Assembly: GCF_020905295.1 (NCBI RefSeq)
Contig: NZ_JAJJMM010000001.1
Span: 3,162,001-3,226,000, forward strand
Direction of reading: 5' to 3'
DNA from: Flavobacterium piscisymbiosum
GTDB lineage: Bacteria; Bacteroidota; Bacteroidia; Flavobacteriales; Flavobacteriaceae
Length of the DNA stretch: 64,000 nucleotides
In this document: piece after piece, positions 42,887-52,163 of the stretch
How the letters are laid out: the number at the start of each line of letters is the position of its first letter
Numbering within the stretch: position 1 is the stretch's first letter
Translations under genes and position numbers: made by a program
Notes under the pieces: generated by a model
What the model was told of the DNA's origin: nothing
The model's input: the letters and a program-made list of their open reading frames with translations, nothing else
The model's database searches: none

Positions 42887-44362
42887 ATGAAAAAGTATAT
42901 TTTAAATATAGGATTAGGAATCGTGCTTTTAGGAGCTTTAAGCGTTTCTTGTTCAGATAATTTTGTTGAGCGTGAGCCTGTATATTCAATAGATTCCGAA
43001 AATTATTTTAATTCAGAATCCGATTATTACAATGCCTTAATTGGCGCTTACGATTTGCTGCAATCTTCTTATGTAAATGTTTTATTGGGCGAAATAGCTT
43101 CTGATAATACAGCGGCCGGAGGAGAAAGTGCCAGTGACGTAATTGGTTTTCAGCAAGTAGATGAAATGACCCACACATCTGTAAACAGTAATATAAAAGA
43201 TGTCTGGAACTGGATGTTTGCAGGAGTAAGCAGAGCAAGTTATATTTTGGAATTTAAAGATAAAACCGATTTTGCAGGTAAAAATCAAATATTGGCCGAA
43301 GCACATTTTTTAAGAGCATATTATCATTTTGAGTTAGTCAAATGGTTTGGTGGCATTCCGTTAAATGGAGACAAGAGGTTTAAATTAGACGATGAGAAAA
43401 AAATCCCACGTTCATCAGTTCAGGAAGTTTATGCTTCTATTGAAGGCGATTTGCTTTATGCGATCGATAATTTAAACCCGGATGCCCCACAAACAGGAAG
43501 AGCAACTAAAGGAGCTGCTCAGGCATTATTAGGCAAAGTGTATTTGTATCAGGATAAATTTGTAGATGCATCCAAAGTTTTAGACAAAGTAATCGAATCT
43601 GGTAAATATTCATTAGTAGCTGATTATAGCGCAATTTTTGAAAACGCCGGAGAAAACGGAAAAGAAGCAGTATTCGAAGTACAATACAGTGATGCAGAAG
43701 GAGCTGGTTTTACTTGTTTACAATGTAGTGAAGGTAACGTAGCAGTAGGTTTTAACGGAATCAGAAATTATGTAGGACCTGTTTTCGATTCGGGATATAG
43801 TTTTAATGTGCCAACCGCAAAAATTGCCAATGCATTTGAAGTAGGTGACAAACGTAAAGATGTGTCCATTTTGGATATTGTTGCCTGGGCAGCGGCAAAT
43901 AATGCAACTTACGGTACGGGATACAAACATACAGGATATTTTAATAAAAAATATTTACCACGTCAGGGAGATTCTAATATAGGAGATCAAAACCTTACTA
44001 ACCCTAATAATTACAGAGCAATTCGCTATGCTGATGTATTGCTGATGGCTGCAGAAGCTTATAACAGAGGCGGATTAGGCGATGCGAAAGCAAGAACGTA
44101 TTTGAATGAGGTAAGAAGACGTGCATTTGGAGATACCAATCATGATATCTCAGCTTCAGGACCAGCTTTAACCGATTTTATTTGGGCAGAAAGAAGGTTT
44201 GAATTTGTTGGAGAAGGAATTCGCTTTTTCGATTTAGTACGTACAGGTAAAGCAGCACAGGAAATTGCTGGATTTAAGGCAGGAAAAAATGAAATATTTC
44301 CAGTTCCAATAGAAGAGATTCAATTCGCAAACGGAAACTGGCAGCAAAATCCTCAATATTAA
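42887..44362 (+). CDS. susD: SusD/RagB-type surface glycan-binding lipoprotein
   Basis: 491 aa with lipobox ..LSVSC at Cys22. It has SusD helices with TPR-like repeats (AEAHFLRAYYHFELVKWFGGIPL, ATKGAAQALLGKVYLYQ), the RYADVLLMAAEAYNR block and C-terminal ERRFEFVGEGIRFFDLVRTG. It binds the sugar at the outer surface and caps the SusC barrel. Partner and position are given by the adjacent susC, 12 nt upstream. Confidence 0.95.
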   Translation: MKKYILNIGLGIVLLGALSVSCSDNFVEREPVYSIDSENYFNSESDYYNALIGAYDLLQSSYVNVLLGEIASDNTAAGGESASDVIGFQQVDEMTHTSVNSNIKDVWNWMFAGVSRASYILEFKDKTDFAGKNQILAEAHFLRAYYHFELVKWFGGIPLNGDKRFKLDDEKKIPRSSVQEVYASIEGDLLYAIDNLNPDAPQTGRATKGAAQALLGKVYLYQDKFVDASKVLDKVIESGKYSLVADYSAIFENAGENGKEAVFEVQYSDAEGAGFTCLQCSEGNVAVGFNGIRNYVGPVFDSGYSFNVPTAKIANAFEVGDKRKDVSILDIVAWAAANNATYGTGYKHTGYFNKKYLPRQGDSNIGDQNLTNPNNYRAIRYADVLLMAAEAYNRGGLGDAKARTYLNEVRRRAFGDTNHDISASGPALTDFIWAERRFEFVGEGIRFFDLVRTGKAAQEIAGFKAGKNEIFPVPIEEIQFANGNWQQNPQY

Positions 44363-44374
44363 AAAAATAGTATC

Positions 44375-45979
44375 ATGAAAAAATTACATTTTATTATAAG
44401 TCTGTTCGTTTTAGCAATCGCAATAGGTTGCTCTAATGACAGTAATGGCAGCGATGTCGATATCGATTCGATAGGAGCGCCAAAAAATATATCGGCACTT
44501 ACGACAATTACCCAGGATAATTCAGGTAAAGTTACTTTTTTACCAAAAGGAGAAGGTGCAACACAATTCAAAGTTAATTTTGGAGACGGAAGTCCTGAAT
44601 CTACTTATTTTGGAGTTGGCTCAACTGTATCCCATGTTTATAAAGAAGGAGTTTATAAGTCTAAAATTATAGCAATGGGACTAAACGGAAAAACGACTGA
44701 AATAGAGCAGGAATTGCAGGTTTCATTTAAAGCTCCGGAAAACCTTGTAGTTGTGGTAACAAATGACGTATCTGTTTCTAAAAAAGTAACCATTAAAGCT
44801 ACCGCTGATTTCGCGCTTTTTTATGATGTTTATTTTGGGGAACCAGGAAATCCTCTTCCTGTATCTGTTAATAATGGCGAATCGCTTTCTTATACTTATA
44901 AAGAAGCTGGAGTTTACACTATTAAGGTAGTTTCGAAAAGTGCTGCGATTAAAACAACTGAATATACTGCGCAAATCGAAGCAAAATTAGTTGTTAAGCC
45001 AACAACTTTAGCTCCAGCACCGCCAACACGACAAGCAGGAGATGTTATTTCTATCTTTTCATCTAAATATACAAACGTTGCAGGAACCAATTTTAATCCG
45101 GATTGGGGACAACCGGGTACTTATGAAGAGTTTGATCTAAATGGTCATAAAATTCTGAACTATATTAAATTAGGCTATCAAGGAATTGCTTTGGCAAACA
45201 ATGTAACAATTGATGTTTCGGATATGGAATATCTTCATATGGATGTTTGGACAGCTGACTTAGAGAAATTAGAAACTTCATTAATTAAGCCGGGACCAGA
45301 TGAAAGAGCCGTAACAAAAGACCTTACAGCAAATCAATGGACAAGTATCGATATTCCTATTTCGGCATTTACAAGTCAGGGATTAACAGTGAATAATATA
45401 TTCCAATTAAAATTAGTTGCAAAACCTGCTGGAGGAACAGTATTTATAGATAATCTTTATTTCTATAAAGGAGCTTCTCAATCTGTAGCATTACCTATCG
45501 ATTTTGAATCGACAGATTTAACTTATACTTGGGGCGGATTTGGTAATGTAGATGCATCTATAGTTACAAATCCTGATAAAACAGGAGCAAATTTATCTGA
45601 TAAAGTAGTTAAACTAGATAAGAAAAATGGAGCAGAAACCTGGGGAGGAGCAAGTATAAATCTTGATGCTGCACCTGATTTTTCTAAAGGAACAAAAGTA
45701 AAAGTAAATGTATGGTCTCCAAAAGTAGGAGCTCAGATATTATACAAAATGGAACTTTCGACGTCTCCAAAAGACGGGAATGGTAATCCTACTGTTTTTA
45801 TAGAAATACCTGTTACGACAACAGTCAAGAATGCTTGGCAGGTTTTAACATTTGATCTTACAAGCGCAGCTTCTTTTAGTGCCAGTATCAAATATGACAG
45901 GGTAATTTTATTTCCGGACTTTGGAGTTACAGGAGCAGGAGAAACATACTATTTTGATGATATTAAACAATCCAATTAA
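44375..45979 (+). CDS. Surface lipoprotein, probable glycan-binding protein of the PUL (SGBP)
   Basis: 534 aa, lipobox Cys19 (..IAIGC). Two PKD-like Ig domains are apparent (about 35-115 with VNFGDGSPESTYFGVGS.., and 120-200), then two jelly-roll modules (about 220-365 and 375-534, ..FIDNLYFYKG.. and ..YYFDDIKQSN), which read like carbohydrate-binding folds. It has no catalytic motif. Its place between susD and GH16 genes fits the surface glycan-binding role of PULs. Specificity for beta-1,3-glucan is inferred from the neighbours only. Confidence 0.8.
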   Translation: MKKLHFIISLFVLAIAIGCSNDSNGSDVDIDSIGAPKNISALTTITQDNSGKVTFLPKGEGATQFKVNFGDGSPESTYFGVGSTVSHVYKEGVYKSKIIAMGLNGKTTEIEQELQVSFKAPENLVVVVTNDVSVSKKVTIKATADFALFYDVYFGEPGNPLPVSVNNGESLSYTYKEAGVYTIKVVSKSAAIKTTEYTAQIEAKLVVKPTTLAPAPPTRQAGDVISIFSSKYTNVAGTNFNPDWGQPGTYEEFDLNGHKILNYIKLGYQGIALANNVTIDVSDMEYLHMDVWTADLEKLETSLIKPGPDERAVTKDLTANQWTSIDIPISAFTSQGLTVNNIFQLKLVAKPAGGTVFIDNLYFYKGASQSVALPIDFESTDLTYTWGGFGNVDASIVTNPDKTGANLSDKVVKLDKKNGAETWGGASINLDAAPDFSKGTKVKVNVWSPKVGAQILYKMELSTSPKDGNGNPTVFIEIPVTTTVKNAWQVLTFDLTSAASFSASIKYDRVILFPDFGVTGAGETYYFDDIKQSN

Positions 45980-45993
45980 AAATATAAGTAATC

Positions 45994-47655
45994 ATGAGTA
46001 AAAAAATAATTATAAATATCGTGTCCATACTTACGATTCTGCTTATGGTAGGTTGTCAAGAAGACGATTTAAAATTCGGGGACTTACAAGCGCCTACAAA
46101 TCTTGTAATCAAGGCCGAAATTGTAGGTAAAACCGATGCAGATCCAAACGGAGATGGTTCGGGATCAGTTAAATTTGTAGCTACAGCAGCCGATGCTATT
46201 TCTTATAAATATGTATTTAGCGACGGAACCTCAGTAAATTCACCAACAGGTAAAGCAGATAAAAGATTTGCCAAACCTGGACTTAATACCTATACAGTAA
46301 CTGTCGTTGCAACAGGTAGAGGAGGAGTAGAAACAAACAACTCGATAGAGGTTACAGTACAAAGTGATTTTAGTGATCCTGAAGCTGTAACGTTCTTAAC
46401 AGGCGGAACATCTAAGAAATGGTATTGGTCAGCTTCAGAACCAGGGCATCTTGGTGTTGGGCAAAATGATGCAGACGCAACCAAAAATTATTTCGCTAAT
46501 TATTATACAGCAACACCTTTTGAAAAAGCAGCTTCACCAGAAAGTAGTTGTTTGTATGATAATGTGCTAACATTCTCTCTGGATGGTGATGTTGTAAAAT
46601 ATCAACTAGATAATGGCGGAGCAACATTCTTTAATGCAGCTTTTGCAAGTGTAGCAGGTGGAAGTTCTCCTTCTGATGCTTGTTTAACATATAATGCAGG
46701 AGGAACAAAAATTGTTTCATTAAGCCCTTCAGAATCTGTTGTAATGGCTAATCCTAATCATTTAACACAAACAAGAGGAACAACAATAAATTTCTCTGAT
46801 GGAGGATTTATGGGGTATTACATAGGACAAAGTTCTTATGAAATCATCTCTATAACAGCCAATAGAATGGTTGTAAGAGCCGTTATGGGCGGTAACCCTG
46901 CATTGGCTTGGTATCATATTTTTACGACCACAAAACCTACTCAGGCGCCACCGGCAGATTATACAAAATTAGTTTGGTCTGATGAGTTTGATACAGACGG
47001 GGCTCCTGATGCTACAAAATGGACTTATGATCTTGGTAAAGGAGACAACGGTTGGGGAAATAGTGAAAAACAAAATTATACCAACTCGGCAAACAATGTA
47101 ATTGTTCAGGGTGGAAGTTTGAAAATAACAGCAAAAAAAGAAGCTTCAGGCGGAGCTGATTACTCTTCGGCAAGATTAAAAACAGATGGCAAATTCAAAT
47201 TTACTTATGGTAAAGTCGAGATAAAGGCCAAACTTCCAACAGGTGTAGGGACCTGGCCGGCAATTTGGATGTTAGGATCAAACTATGCAACAAAACCATG
47301 GCCAGCCTGTGGGGAAATAGATATAATGGAACATGTAGGAAAAAATCAGAATGTTATTCTAAGTACCCTTCATTATCCTGGACATTCAGGCGGAGATGGT
47401 AATACAGGTTCTAAAACAATACCAAATGTGTCAACAGAATTTCATGTTTATAAAACAGTCTGGAGTCCTGCATCGGTACAAACTTTTGCAGATGATGTTT
47501 TAATTCATTCAGTTCCTAACGACGGTACTTTACCTTTTAACAGTGACTTTTTCTTAATTTTGAATGTTGCAATGGGAGGTAATCTGGGCGGTAATATTGA
47601 TGCTGCTTTTACACAATCTTCTATGGAGATTGATTACGTAAGAGTATATCAATAG
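45994..47655 (+). CDS. GH16 beta-glucanase (laminarinase-like) lipoprotein with PKD-like domain
   Basis: 553 aa, lipobox Cys21 (..LMVGC). A PKD-like domain (about 35-125) and a middle domain (about 130-310) precede a C-terminal GH16 domain (about 325-553). Its catalytic motif is GEIDIMEH with nucleophile Glu441, Asp443 and acid/base Glu446. The WPAIWMLG and DYSSARLKTDGKF segments support a beta-1,3-glucanase of the laminarinase branch. It is probably exposed at the cell surface, where it makes the first cuts. It is 14 nt downstream of the SGBP gene. Confidence 0.92.
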   Translation: MSKKIIINIVSILTILLMVGCQEDDLKFGDLQAPTNLVIKAEIVGKTDADPNGDGSGSVKFVATAADAISYKYVFSDGTSVNSPTGKADKRFAKPGLNTYTVTVVATGRGGVETNNSIEVTVQSDFSDPEAVTFLTGGTSKKWYWSASEPGHLGVGQNDADATKNYFANYYTATPFEKAASPESSCLYDNVLTFSLDGDVVKYQLDNGGATFFNAAFASVAGGSSPSDACLTYNAGGTKIVSLSPSESVVMANPNHLTQTRGTTINFSDGGFMGYYIGQSSYEIISITANRMVVRAVMGGNPALAWYHIFTTTKPTQAPPADYTKLVWSDEFDTDGAPDATKWTYDLGKGDNGWGNSEKQNYTNSANNVIVQGGSLKITAKKEASGGADYSSARLKTDGKFKFTYGKVEIKAKLPTGVGTWPAIWMLGSNYATKPWPACGEIDIMEHVGKNQNVILSTLHYPGHSGGDGNTGSKTIPNVSTEFHVYKTVWSPASVQTFADDVLIHSVPNDGTLPFNSDFFLILNVAMGGNLGGNIDAAFTQSSMEIDYVRVYQ

Positions 47656-47684
47656 ATTATAAATTAATTAGTAAGAATGAGGTG

Positions 47685-47710
47685 AGAAGGTCAGTTAAGG
47701 CTGGCCTTCT
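47685..47710 (+). terminator. Hairpin between the two GH16 genes
   Basis: AGAAGGTCAG pairs with CTGGCCTTCT (one wobble) and is followed by TATTTTGTT. The T run is imperfect, so it may be a partial terminator that lowers expression of the last gene of the operon. Confidence 0.55.
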
Positions 47711-47736
47711 TATTTTGTTAATTTTAAAATGATTGT

Positions 47737-48495
47737 ATGAAAAAAGTATTTGTATTATTAATGATAACCAGTTTTAGTTTTGCGCAAGAAGTAAAAAGAA
47801 AGCTAGTTTGGGAAGACAATTTTAATAAAAAAGAGGTTGATGAAACCTTTTGGAATTTCGAACTGGGCGACGGATGCCCAAATTTATGTGGTTACGGAAA
47901 TAACGAAAGACAGATTTACACCAAAACAAATCACGAATTCAAGGATGGAAATCTTATTATAGAAGCCAGAAAAGAAGGAACTAAATATACCTCGACAAAA
48001 ATAACAACCAAAGGTAAAAAAGAGTTTAAATATGGCCGAATCGAAGCCAGGGCAAAACTACCAATAGGACACGGTTTATGGCCGGCGTTCTGGATGCTTG
48101 GTGCCAATATCGATGAGGTAAAATGGCCTAAAACAGGAGAAATTGATATTCTCGAATACATAGGCAGAGACCCACATATGGTGTATACCACTTTGCATAC
48201 ACAAGACAGCCACGGAAATACAATCAACACAAAAAGAACCTCTTTTCCTACTATCGAAGAAGGATATCATGTTTACGCAATTGAATGGACAAAAGATAAA
48301 ATCGATTTTTTTGTAGATCAAACACTAGTCTATACATTTAATCCTGAAGTAAAAAATGAAGATACCTGGCCTTTTGATAAACCATTTTATATTATCCTAA
48401 ATTTGGCCATAGGAGGAAATTTTGGCGGTCCTGAAGTAGATGATAATGTATTTCCTCAAAAATTTTATATCGATTATGTTCGTGTTTATCAATAG
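47737..48495 (+). CDS. GH16 beta-1,3-glucanase, periplasmic or secreted
   Basis: 252 aa, essentially a bare GH16 domain behind a signal peptide (1-16, ..SFSFAQ). The catalytic motif is GEIDILEY with Glu135, Asp137 and Glu140. WPAFWMLGA and IDYVRVYQ close the fold. No lipobox, so it is likely periplasmic and degrades imported oligosaccharides after the surface enzyme. The final gene of the PUL. Confidence 0.92.
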   Translation: MKKVFVLLMITSFSFAQEVKRKLVWEDNFNKKEVDETFWNFELGDGCPNLCGYGNNERQIYTKTNHEFKDGNLIIEARKEGTKYTSTKITTKGKKEFKYGRIEARAKLPIGHGLWPAFWMLGANIDEVKWPKTGEIDILEYIGRDPHMVYTTLHTQDSHGNTINTKRTSFPTIEEGYHVYAIEWTKDKIDFFVDQTLVYTFNPEVKNEDTWPFDKPFYIILNLAIGGNFGGPEVDDNVFPQKFYIDYVRVYQ

Positions 48496-48831
48496 TAAGC
48501 ACTAAAATGATAAAAGTTTAATAATAATCAGATGTAAATGAGTTAATCGTTTGGTGTTAAGTTGTTTATGTCTGATTTTTTATGTTAAAAAAACATCTGT
48601 TTTTTGTTTTTTTTGATCATATAATGCCTGAAATTAAGTTTGTTCTGCAAAAATTAACGATTTATTGTTAATTATTCTTCATTTTGTTTGCTTTTTAAAA
48701 TTATAATTTGTTAAATTTGGTCAGAATATTAACATAACATCATAACCCAAAAGATTCGCCTATTATATAAAACTACTTTTTAGAAAAAATTACTCCAAAT
48801 TTTAAAACAGAACTAAAAAAAAAGTAGTATT
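48496..48831. other. 336 nt intergenic region before the sigma factor
   Basis: Contains the sigma-factor promoter (TTTG 48687-48690, 21 nt spacer, TAAATTTG 48712-48719). No terminator hairpin with a T run is clear after the GH16 gene, although TTTTTTGTTTTTTTTG near 48599-48614 is T-rich. No open frame looks coding. Confidence 0.5.
48687..48719 (+). promoter_or_regulatory. Promoter of the ECF sigma-factor gene
   Basis: TTTG (48687-48690) and TAAATTTG (48712-48719) separated by 21 nt, the same arrangement as at 14234-14266. The leader to the ATG is about 105 nt. Confidence 0.6.
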
Positions 48832-49416
48832 ATGGCTGATCTGCATATTCCAGACGCTCTATTAGTGAAAAATTATGTCGAAGGCAACGAAACAGCCCTT
48901 GCGACACTAATTAAAAGACACGAGTCTAAGATATATGGATTTATATATTCTAAGATAGCTGATAGAGATATTTCAAACGATATTTTTCAAGACACTTTTA
49001 TCAAGGTAATTAAAACCTTAAAAAGTAATTCCTATAATGAAGAAGGTAAATTTTTACCTTGGGTAATGCGTATATCTCACAATTTAATTGTAGATCATTT
49101 TCGTAAAACCAAAAAAATGCCAATGTACAGAGAAACCGAAGAGTTTTCTATTTTTTCTGTCATGTCAGATGATTCTCTAACTATCGAGAATAAAATGATC
49201 TTTGATCAGGTCGAAGTAGACCTAAAAAAGATAATCGAAGAACTTCCCGAAGATCAAAAAGAAGTATTGGTTATGCGTATGTATCAGGATATGAGTTTTA
49301 AGGAAATATCTGAAATTACGGGAGTTAGCATCAATACCGCACTGGGCAGAATGCGTTATGCACTAATGAATTTAAGAAAAATAATTGATAAACATCAAAT
49401 TATTTTAACCAACTAA
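48832..49416 (+). CDS. ECF-type RNA polymerase sigma factor
   Basis: 194 aa. Region 2 covers about 22-95 (SKIADRDISNDIFQDTFIKVIK, then PWVMRISHNLIVDHFRKTKK for -10 recognition) and region 4 about 130-185 (LPEDQKEVLVMRMYQDMSFKEISEITGVSINTALGRMRYAL). No anti-sigma factor lies next to it, in contrast to PUL-linked ECF factors. A 47-aa gene follows 50 nt downstream. The stimulus is unknown. Confidence 0.93.
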   Translation: MADLHIPDALLVKNYVEGNETALATLIKRHESKIYGFIYSKIADRDISNDIFQDTFIKVIKTLKSNSYNEEGKFLPWVMRISHNLIVDHFRKTKKMPMYRETEEFSIFSVMSDDSLTIENKMIFDQVEVDLKKIIEELPEDQKEVLVMRMYQDMSFKEISEITGVSINTALGRMRYALMNLRKIIDKHQIILTN

Positions 49417-49466
49417 TACTATTTTGAGTAATAGTCCGTTATACTATAATAAAACATTTTGATAGT

Positions 49467-49610
49467 ATGGCGAAAATTTACTCTAAAAAGGCATTAGCTT
49501 CTAAAGATTTAAAACCTAAAAAAGAAGTCGTTTCTTTTTTACTAAATTATTCACAAGCATTAACAGTTGTGAAAATTGAAGATAAAAGTTTTGAAATTAT
49601 AGCTAATTAA
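49467..49610 (+). CDS. Small protein downstream of the sigma factor (47 aa)
   Basis: Hand-read frame starting MAKIYSKKALASKDLKPKKE and ending ..DKSFEIIAN. It is basic in the first half, with a hydrophobic strand pattern in the second. It begins 50 nt after the sigma-factor stop and ends before a strong terminator, so it is very probably the second gene of that transcript. Cofactor or antagonist of the sigma factor is a guess. Confidence 0.6.
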   Translation: MAKIYSKKALASKDLKPKKEVVSFLLNYSQALTVVKIEDKSFEIIAN

Positions 49611-49675
49611 ACAGCCCACTACATTTGTCGGATGTTTATTTCGAAAGAAAAACCAACTGGTCGTTTGGTTGAAAG

Positions 49676-49715
49676 CTCACTATTTGTATGCAAATACAGG
49701 TAGTGAGTTTTTTTT
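49676..49715 (+). terminator. Terminator of the sigma-factor unit
   Basis: CTCACTA pairs with TAGTGAG over an 18 nt loop containing a second small stem, followed by T8 and ATTT. Confidence 0.8.
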
Positions 49716-50329
49716 ATTTCTAATACTAAACAAATCGCATTAAAAATTTCAATAAATAAATATATATACGGTTTAAAATATTGGTAAACAATCTGTTCAA
49801 AATACATTCTGCAATGTATTCCATAATAGATTTCCATCCTAAATATCAAAATAATACTCAGTTTACTTATCAAAGATACTCCTCATTATTAATGATAAGT
49901 TGATTATAATTTTACACCCGTTTTGTTAAAATTCGATATTTTAACTTAATATCAATTTTTTATTTTATATTTAGCTTTGTTTTAGTTAAAAACCAGCTTT
50001 TTATTTAATGAAATTACTATATAAAAGAAGTTTATGTATTAAAAACCTTTCAATAAGTAGAAAAATTCAATTTTTAATAATAGCCAGAAAGAAATATAAC
50101 CAAAAAGAAGTATAACCAAAACCAAATCGTCTATGACCAAAAATTACCTTAACCGAGTTTCGTTTGTTGTTCAATTTAATATCTCGTAAAGAATATTAAA
50201 AAAAGAATGATTGTTTGTTGAATATAGATTGAGGCAAGAGTAAAAACTTTTAGCCCTAAAATCATATTTGCCATACATTTCATCATAAGTAGTACCCTTA
50301 CTCTATTTAACAACCAAACTTAACCGAAA
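49716..50329. other. 614 nt AT-rich intergenic region
   Basis: No credible gene, repeat or RNA was recognised. A minus-strand open frame crossing 49619-49873 covers the terminator and has the composition of AT-rich noise. The promoter of the following TPR gene must lie in this stretch but no TTTG/TAnnTTTG pair stands out. Confidence 0.5.
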
Positions 50330-51394
50330 ATGAAAAAGAACTTTAAGATCTTATTATTGCTCCTATCAATAAATATAGGTGCATACGCTCAAAAGGAAGA
50401 AATAAAAGAAGCGCAATCTTATTACAGCAAAGGAAAAACTCAGGAAGCATTAGTTATTTTAAAGAAAATAGAATATCTAATAATAAATGCACCGGTTGAG
50501 GTAAAATCAGATTTCTATTTTACAAAAGGCAATGTTTACAAAGACTTGGCAAGCAAAAATGTCGATGCCGCAGCCAATTTTGCTTTAGCAGTAGGAGCTT
50601 ATCAGGATGTATTATTATACGAAAATGATTCTCAAATTTACAAATATGCTTTCAAGGCAAGTTTAGCGCTAAAAGAAATGAAGTCTAAACTGGTAGACGG
50701 AGCGTACAATGATTTCAAAGCAGAGAAATACAAAGAAAGTGCCGATAAAAGTTACGAAGTTTACCTGTTCGATAAAAAAGATGTCAGAAACCTTTTCAAT
50801 GCCGCTTCGGCTGCCTTTGCAGCAAAAGATTACAAATCTGCCATTAAGTATTTCGAAGAACTTAAAAGACTCAATTACACTGGCGAAGTAGTTATTTTTT
50901 ATGCAACCAATAAAAAAACAAAGCAAGAAGAAGCTTTTATTTCAATGAGTGCCAGAGAAGCAAGTATTCAGGAAGGACTTTATGAAAAACCAAGAAATGT
51001 AAATCCGCCATCTAAAAAAGAAGAAATCCTGATCTCTTTAGCTTTCTCTTACATGGAGCTAGAGGATTATTGCAGTGCCGAAAAATATTACGAAGATGCA
51101 CTACAAATCGATCAAAATTGCCTTACCTGCTTTATCAATATGGCCTACGTCAAAATGCAATTCAGAAAAGAATTACAGGATCTTATGGGAACTTTAGGAA
51201 ACAGCCCCGCCGAAATGAAGCAATATGATAGATTAGATGCCCAAAAAGACGAAATTGTAAAAAGCGCAATTCCGTACCTAAAAAAGGCACTGAATATAGA
51301 ACCAAAAAACGAAAGTGCTACAAAATCACTTCTTGGTATCTACAGATCGCTAAATATGACAGGCGAATATAATGCCCTTAAAAGCAGTATGTAA
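50330..51394 (+). CDS. Periplasmic TPR-repeat protein (354 aa)
   Basis: A signal peptide (MKKNFKILLLLLSINIGAYA, 1-20) is followed by six to eight helix pairs of tetratricopeptide type, for example KEAQSYYSKGKTQEALVILKK, AAKDYKSAIKYFEELKRLN and DYCSAEKYYEDALQIDQNC. Such proteins scaffold complexes in the periplasm. It stands alone on its transcript, converging with nth. Confidence 0.85.
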   Translation: MKKNFKILLLLLSINIGAYAQKEEIKEAQSYYSKGKTQEALVILKKIEYLIINAPVEVKSDFYFTKGNVYKDLASKNVDAAANFALAVGAYQDVLLYENDSQIYKYAFKASLALKEMKSKLVDGAYNDFKAEKYKESADKSYEVYLFDKKDVRNLFNAASAAFAAKDYKSAIKYFEELKRLNYTGEVVIFYATNKKTKQEEAFISMSAREASIQEGLYEKPRNVNPPSKKEEILISLAFSYMELEDYCSAEKYYEDALQIDQNCLTCFINMAYVKMQFRKELQDLMGTLGNSPAEMKQYDRLDAQKDEIVKSAIPYLKKALNIEPKNESATKSLLGIYRSLNMTGEYNALKSSM

Positions 51395-51409
51395 AAAATA
51401 GAGAAGAAG

Positions 51410-52087
51410 CTACTTAACGATCTTTTTAGTAGCTTCTTCCTTTTTCATAGCTTCCTCTATCAGCGATTTTTTGCCAACAGTCCTTGTAATAATATCTTTC
51501 TCTAAACTCCATCCCCTTGCAGGCGAATATTCACGACCGTACCAAATAATCTGAAGATGAAGATCATTCCATAAATCTCTCGGAAATAATCTTTTAGCAT
51601 CTTTTTCTGTCTGCACCACATTTTTTCCGTTCGAAAGATTCCATCTAAGCATCAGCCTGTGAATATGCGTATCAACCGGAAACGCCGGAACACCAAAAGC
51701 CTGAGACATTACCACACTTGCTGTTTTATGCCCCACAGCAGGCAATTCTTCAAGAGCTTCAAAGCTCTGCGGCACCTTCCCGTCATATTTATCAATCAAA
51801 ATATGCGATAAACCATAAATTCCTTTCGATTTCATTGGCGACAAACCACATGGGCGAATAATTTCCTTAATTTCCTCAACCGACATTTTTACCATATCAT
51901 ACGGATTATCAGCCTTCGCAAAAAGAATAGGCGTAATCTGATTTACACGCACATCCGTACATTGTGCCGAAAGTAAAACAGCAATCAATAAAGTATAAGG
52001 ATCCTTATGATCAAGCGGGACAGGTATAGTAGGGTAGAGTTCTTTTAACGTATTTATAACAAATTGTACGCGAGCTTCTTTATTCAT
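51410..52087 (-). CDS. nth: Endonuclease III, Fe-S cluster-less form
   Basis: DNA glycosylase/AP lyase of base-excision repair for oxidised pyrimidines, 225 aa. The helix-hairpin-helix and active site are intact: LPAVGHKTASVVM with catalytic Lys121, and FPVDTHIHRL with Asp139, matching Lys120/Asp138 of E. coli Nth. The C-terminal region where E. coli carries four cysteines for the 4Fe-4S cluster has no cysteine at all (..WYGREYSPARGWSLEKDII..), so the cluster is absent. Its stop is 15 nt from that of the convergent TPR gene. Confidence 0.93.
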   Translation of the reverse strand: MNKEARVQFVINTLKELYPTIPVPLDHKDPYTLLIAVLLSAQCTDVRVNQITPILFAKADNPYDMVKMSVEEIKEIIRPCGLSPMKSKGIYGLSHILIDKYDGKVPQSFEALEELPAVGHKTASVVMSQAFGVPAFPVDTHIHRLMLRWNLSNGKNVVQTEKDAKRLFPRDLWNDLHLQIIWYGREYSPARGWSLEKDIITRTVGKKSLIEEAMKKEEATKKIVK

Positions 52088-52163
52088 TTCCGTATTTTTA
52101 ATCCCGTAAAAATAGCATAATTTTCATGATGTGCCTAATCCAGCTTTCCGTTACAACTCCTCA

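Noticed and set aside
49619..49873. 84-aa minus-strand frame downstream of the sigma factor
   Set aside because: It runs through the terminator hairpin at 49676-49715 and has composition of AT-rich noise; no promoter or recognisable domain.
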